Assembly (NCBI GenBank): GCA_021792405.1
Contig: JAJYUU010000016.1
Coordinates: 1 to 44,211 of the forward strand
Length of the DNA stretch: 44,211 nucleotides
Origin: Actinomycetes bacterium
GTDB lineage: Bacteria > Actinomycetota > Actinomycetes > Streptosporangiales > Streptosporangiaceae
Reading direction: 5' to 3'
The translations under genes were made by a program, and so were the position numbers. Shown here piece after piece: positions 42,909 to 44,211 of the stretch (positions are counted from its first letter, which is position 1; each line of letters opens with the position of its first letter). Below the pieces are notes generated by a model. The model worked only from the letters and a program-made list of their open reading frames with translations. It searched no databases and was not told the DNA's origin.

Positions 42909-44096
42909 ATGAGCGAGCACGACCTGTCCCTGCCGTCATTAACCCCGCCCGCTGCGCGCCTTGCCGTGCTGCGCCAGGCCGAGGATGCCGCCGGGTGCTG
43001 CCGCCAGCCCGTCCGCCTGCGCGGCTGGAAGCGCGAGCATGACCCCGCCACCGGCGAGGTCATCGCCGCCGTGGACAGCAGTGACCAGCCCGGCGGGTAC
43101 CTGCTCATCCCGTGCGGGAACCGGCGCGAGCAGGTCTGCCCGCCCTGCTCGAAGCTGTATAAGGGCGACACCTACCAGGTGCTGATCGCCGGGCTGCGCG
43201 GCGGGCACGGCATCCCCGAGGACGTCGCCTCCCACCCGGCCGTGTTCGCCACGTTAACCGCGCCATCCTTCGGCCCGGTGCACCGCGGGCCGCGCAGGCC
43301 AGGCGGCCAGCCGCCGCAATGCCGGCCCCGCCGCGGCCGACCGCTGTGCGAGCACGGGATGCCGATGTCGTGCGGGCAGCGGCACGAACACGGCGACCCC
43401 GCAATCGGCCAGCCGCTATGCAGCAAGTGCTTCGACTACGCCGGCGCGGTGCTGTTCAACGCCTCCGTGCCCGCCCTGCGGGACCAGACCACCCAGGAGA
43501 CACGGCGGCAGCTGGCCGCCACCCTCGGGCTCAGCCAGCAGTCGCTGCGCCGGCACCTGCGAGTGTCGTTCGGCAAGGTCATCGAGTACCAGCGCCGCGG
43601 CCTGGTCCACGTGCACGCCGTCATCCGCGCCGACAGACCCGGCGGAGCCGCCGACCCAGCCCCACCGTGGGCAGGCACCAGACTGCTCCGCGGCGCCGTG
43701 CTCGCCGCAGTCACCACCCCCGCCATCACCCTCCCGCACCCCGCAGACCCCGCCGCGGTGATCACGCTGGCCTGGGGCAGCCAGGCCGACGTCCGCGTCG
43801 TCCGCCGCGACATCGACGGCGAGCTCGACGACCACAAGGTCGCCGCCTACGTAGCCACGTACGCGGTCAAGGGCACCGAGCAGACCGGCGGCATCCCGGT
43901 CCCCATCCGCCGCCTCAGCGACCTCGACGACTGGAAGGCCACCGGTCACGTCCGCAGGCTCATCACCGCCTGCTGGCAGCTCAGCCACCGTGACGAATAC
44001 CAGTCGCTGCGGCTCGCCCGGTGGGCGCACCAGCTCGGCTACCGAGGCTGGTTCTCCACCCGCTCCCGCCGCTACTCCGTCACCCTTAGTGGGTGA
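42909..44096 (+). CDS. RepSA-like rolling-circle replication initiator, 3' truncated
   Basis: Initiator of pSAM2-type integrative and conjugative elements. The 395-residue product has Cys-rich N-terminal elements (VCPPCSKLYKGDTYQVL at about 77-93, CGQRHEHGDP, LCSKCF). The HUH-type metal motif GLVHVHAVIRAD has His at 234 and 236. The candidate catalytic motif is VAAYVATYAVKGTE, with Tyr at 314 and 318 and Lys at 321. The ATG 42909 has GGGAG about 7 nt upstream. Relatives usually continue for 60-100 residues beyond RRYS-T; this one stops at RYSVTLSG, exactly where an inverted repeat and a foreign-looking sequence begin. The core motifs are intact, but activity is doubtful. No integrase, excisionase or transfer gene is in view. 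Confidence 0.82.
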   Translation: MSEHDLSLPSLTPPAARLAVLRQAEDAAGCCRQPVRLRGWKREHDPATGEVIAAVDSSDQPGGYLLIPCGNRREQVCPPCSKLYKGDTYQVLIAGLRGGHGIPEDVASHPAVFATLTAPSFGPVHRGPRRPGGQPPQCRPRRGRPLCEHGMPMSCGQRHEHGDPAIGQPLCSKCFDYAGAVLFNASVPALRDQTTQETRRQLAATLGLSQQSLRRHLRVSFGKVIEYQRRGLVHVHAVIRADRPGGAADPAPPWAGTRLLRGAVLAAVTTPAITLPHPADPAAVITLAWGSQADVRVVRRDIDGELDDHKVAAYVATYAVKGTEQTGGIPVPIRRLSDLDDWKATGHVRRLITACWQLSHRDEYQSLRLARWAHQLGYRGWFSTRSRRYSVTLSG

Positions 44097-44097
44097 C
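44079..44097. repeat. Perfect 7-bp inverted repeat at the rep truncation point
   Basis: GTCACCC (44079-44085) and GGGTGAC (44091-44097) are perfect reverse complements separated by TTAGT. The rep stop codon lies inside the right arm. The position coincides with loss of Rep homology, so the right arm may be the tip of an inserted element; the left arm is Rep coding sequence and the match could be fortuitous. Confidence 0.7.
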
Positions 44098-44116
44098 TCC
44101 GTAAGTTCGTTGGGGG

Positions 44117-44211
44117 TCAATCGGCGGGTTCGTGGTCGAGGCCGGCGAGGTGGACGGTGCAGGCGGTGTCGAGTGCTTCTTCCGGGGTTCCGACGGGTGA
44201 TCCGGTGATCA
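44117..44211 (-). CDS. 3' end of a minus-strand ORF running off the window, possible transposase
   Basis: An open frame of 30 codons enters from the right edge and stops at 44117. It reads ITGSPVGTPEEALDTACTVH then LAGLDHEPAD. I do not recognise it. Its stop lies about 20 bp from the point where Rep homology ends, as expected for an insertion-sequence transposase gene ending near the element's terminus. Only the sequence beyond the window could settle this. Confidence 0.4.
   Translation of the reverse strand, partial: ITGSPVGTPEEALDTACTVHLAGLDHEPAD

Noticed and set aside
32004-44211. The tRNA-Leu as attachment site of an integrated pSAM2-like element ending at the rep gene
   Set aside because: No repeat of the tRNA 3' end was seen further right, no integrase is present, and a complete FtsX operon lies between.

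Overview
The window is high-GC DNA from an actinomycete. The evidence is heavy GC3 bias, GTG starts, the XRE/DUF397/anti-sigma-ATPase gene sets, a 13E12-type HNH protein, a pSAM2-type Rep and an ANTAR regulator. A streptomycete- or Streptosporangiales-like organism fits best, but the genus cannot be told. Gene order from der to pdtaR broadly matches the core block of other actinobacteria. In Mycobacterium tuberculosis the same genes lie in the Rv1626-Rv1633 and Rv1699-Rv1713 neighbourhoods.

Layout. (1) Bases 1-5380, lineage-specific left flank: a 5'-truncated DUF222/HNH protein, a HIT protein, two convergent XRE-regulator/DUF397 pairs around a small cysteine-rich membrane protein, and an RsbW-like ATPase. 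(2) Bases 5301-14730, tightly packed minus-strand run: ald, xerD, parA, a ribbon-helix-helix protein, scpA, scpB, rluB, aroH, tyrA, cmk and der, many overlapping by 4-43 nt. It covers chromosome segregation and dimer resolution, rRNA/ribosome maturation and tyrosine/nucleotide synthesis. (3) Bases 14809-31726, mostly minus-strand housekeeping genes: a NUDIX hydrolase, pyrG, a DMT transporter, uvrB, coaE, rpsA, a penicillin-acylase-like hydrolase, polA and pdtaR. A GT-C mannosyltransferase-like gene and a hotdog thioesterase are on the plus strand. (4) Bases 32004-32892: tRNA-Leu(CAA) followed 50 bp later by a free-standing HTH/LAGLIDADG protein. (5) Bases 33004-40755, a four-gene minus-strand operon: two large FtsX-type permeases and two ATPases of the MacB/LolD type. 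(6) Bases 40756-44211, a mobile-element graveyard: a decayed partial copy of a RepSA-like initiator, an ISKra4-family remnant with its DUF6788 companion, a better-preserved but 3'-truncated RepSA-like gene, and what may be the edge of another insertion sequence.

Most of the window is ordinary core genome. The points most worth a second look are: the LAGLIDADG protein beside an intron-less tRNA-Leu; an apparent CTG start for xerD, where no usual start codon can produce the full conserved protein; the paired XRE/DUF397 modules; and the layered Rep/ISKra4 wreckage, including a possible -1 frameshift site and a near-perfect 28-bp palindrome. No CRISPR array or clearly new multi-gene defence system was seen.
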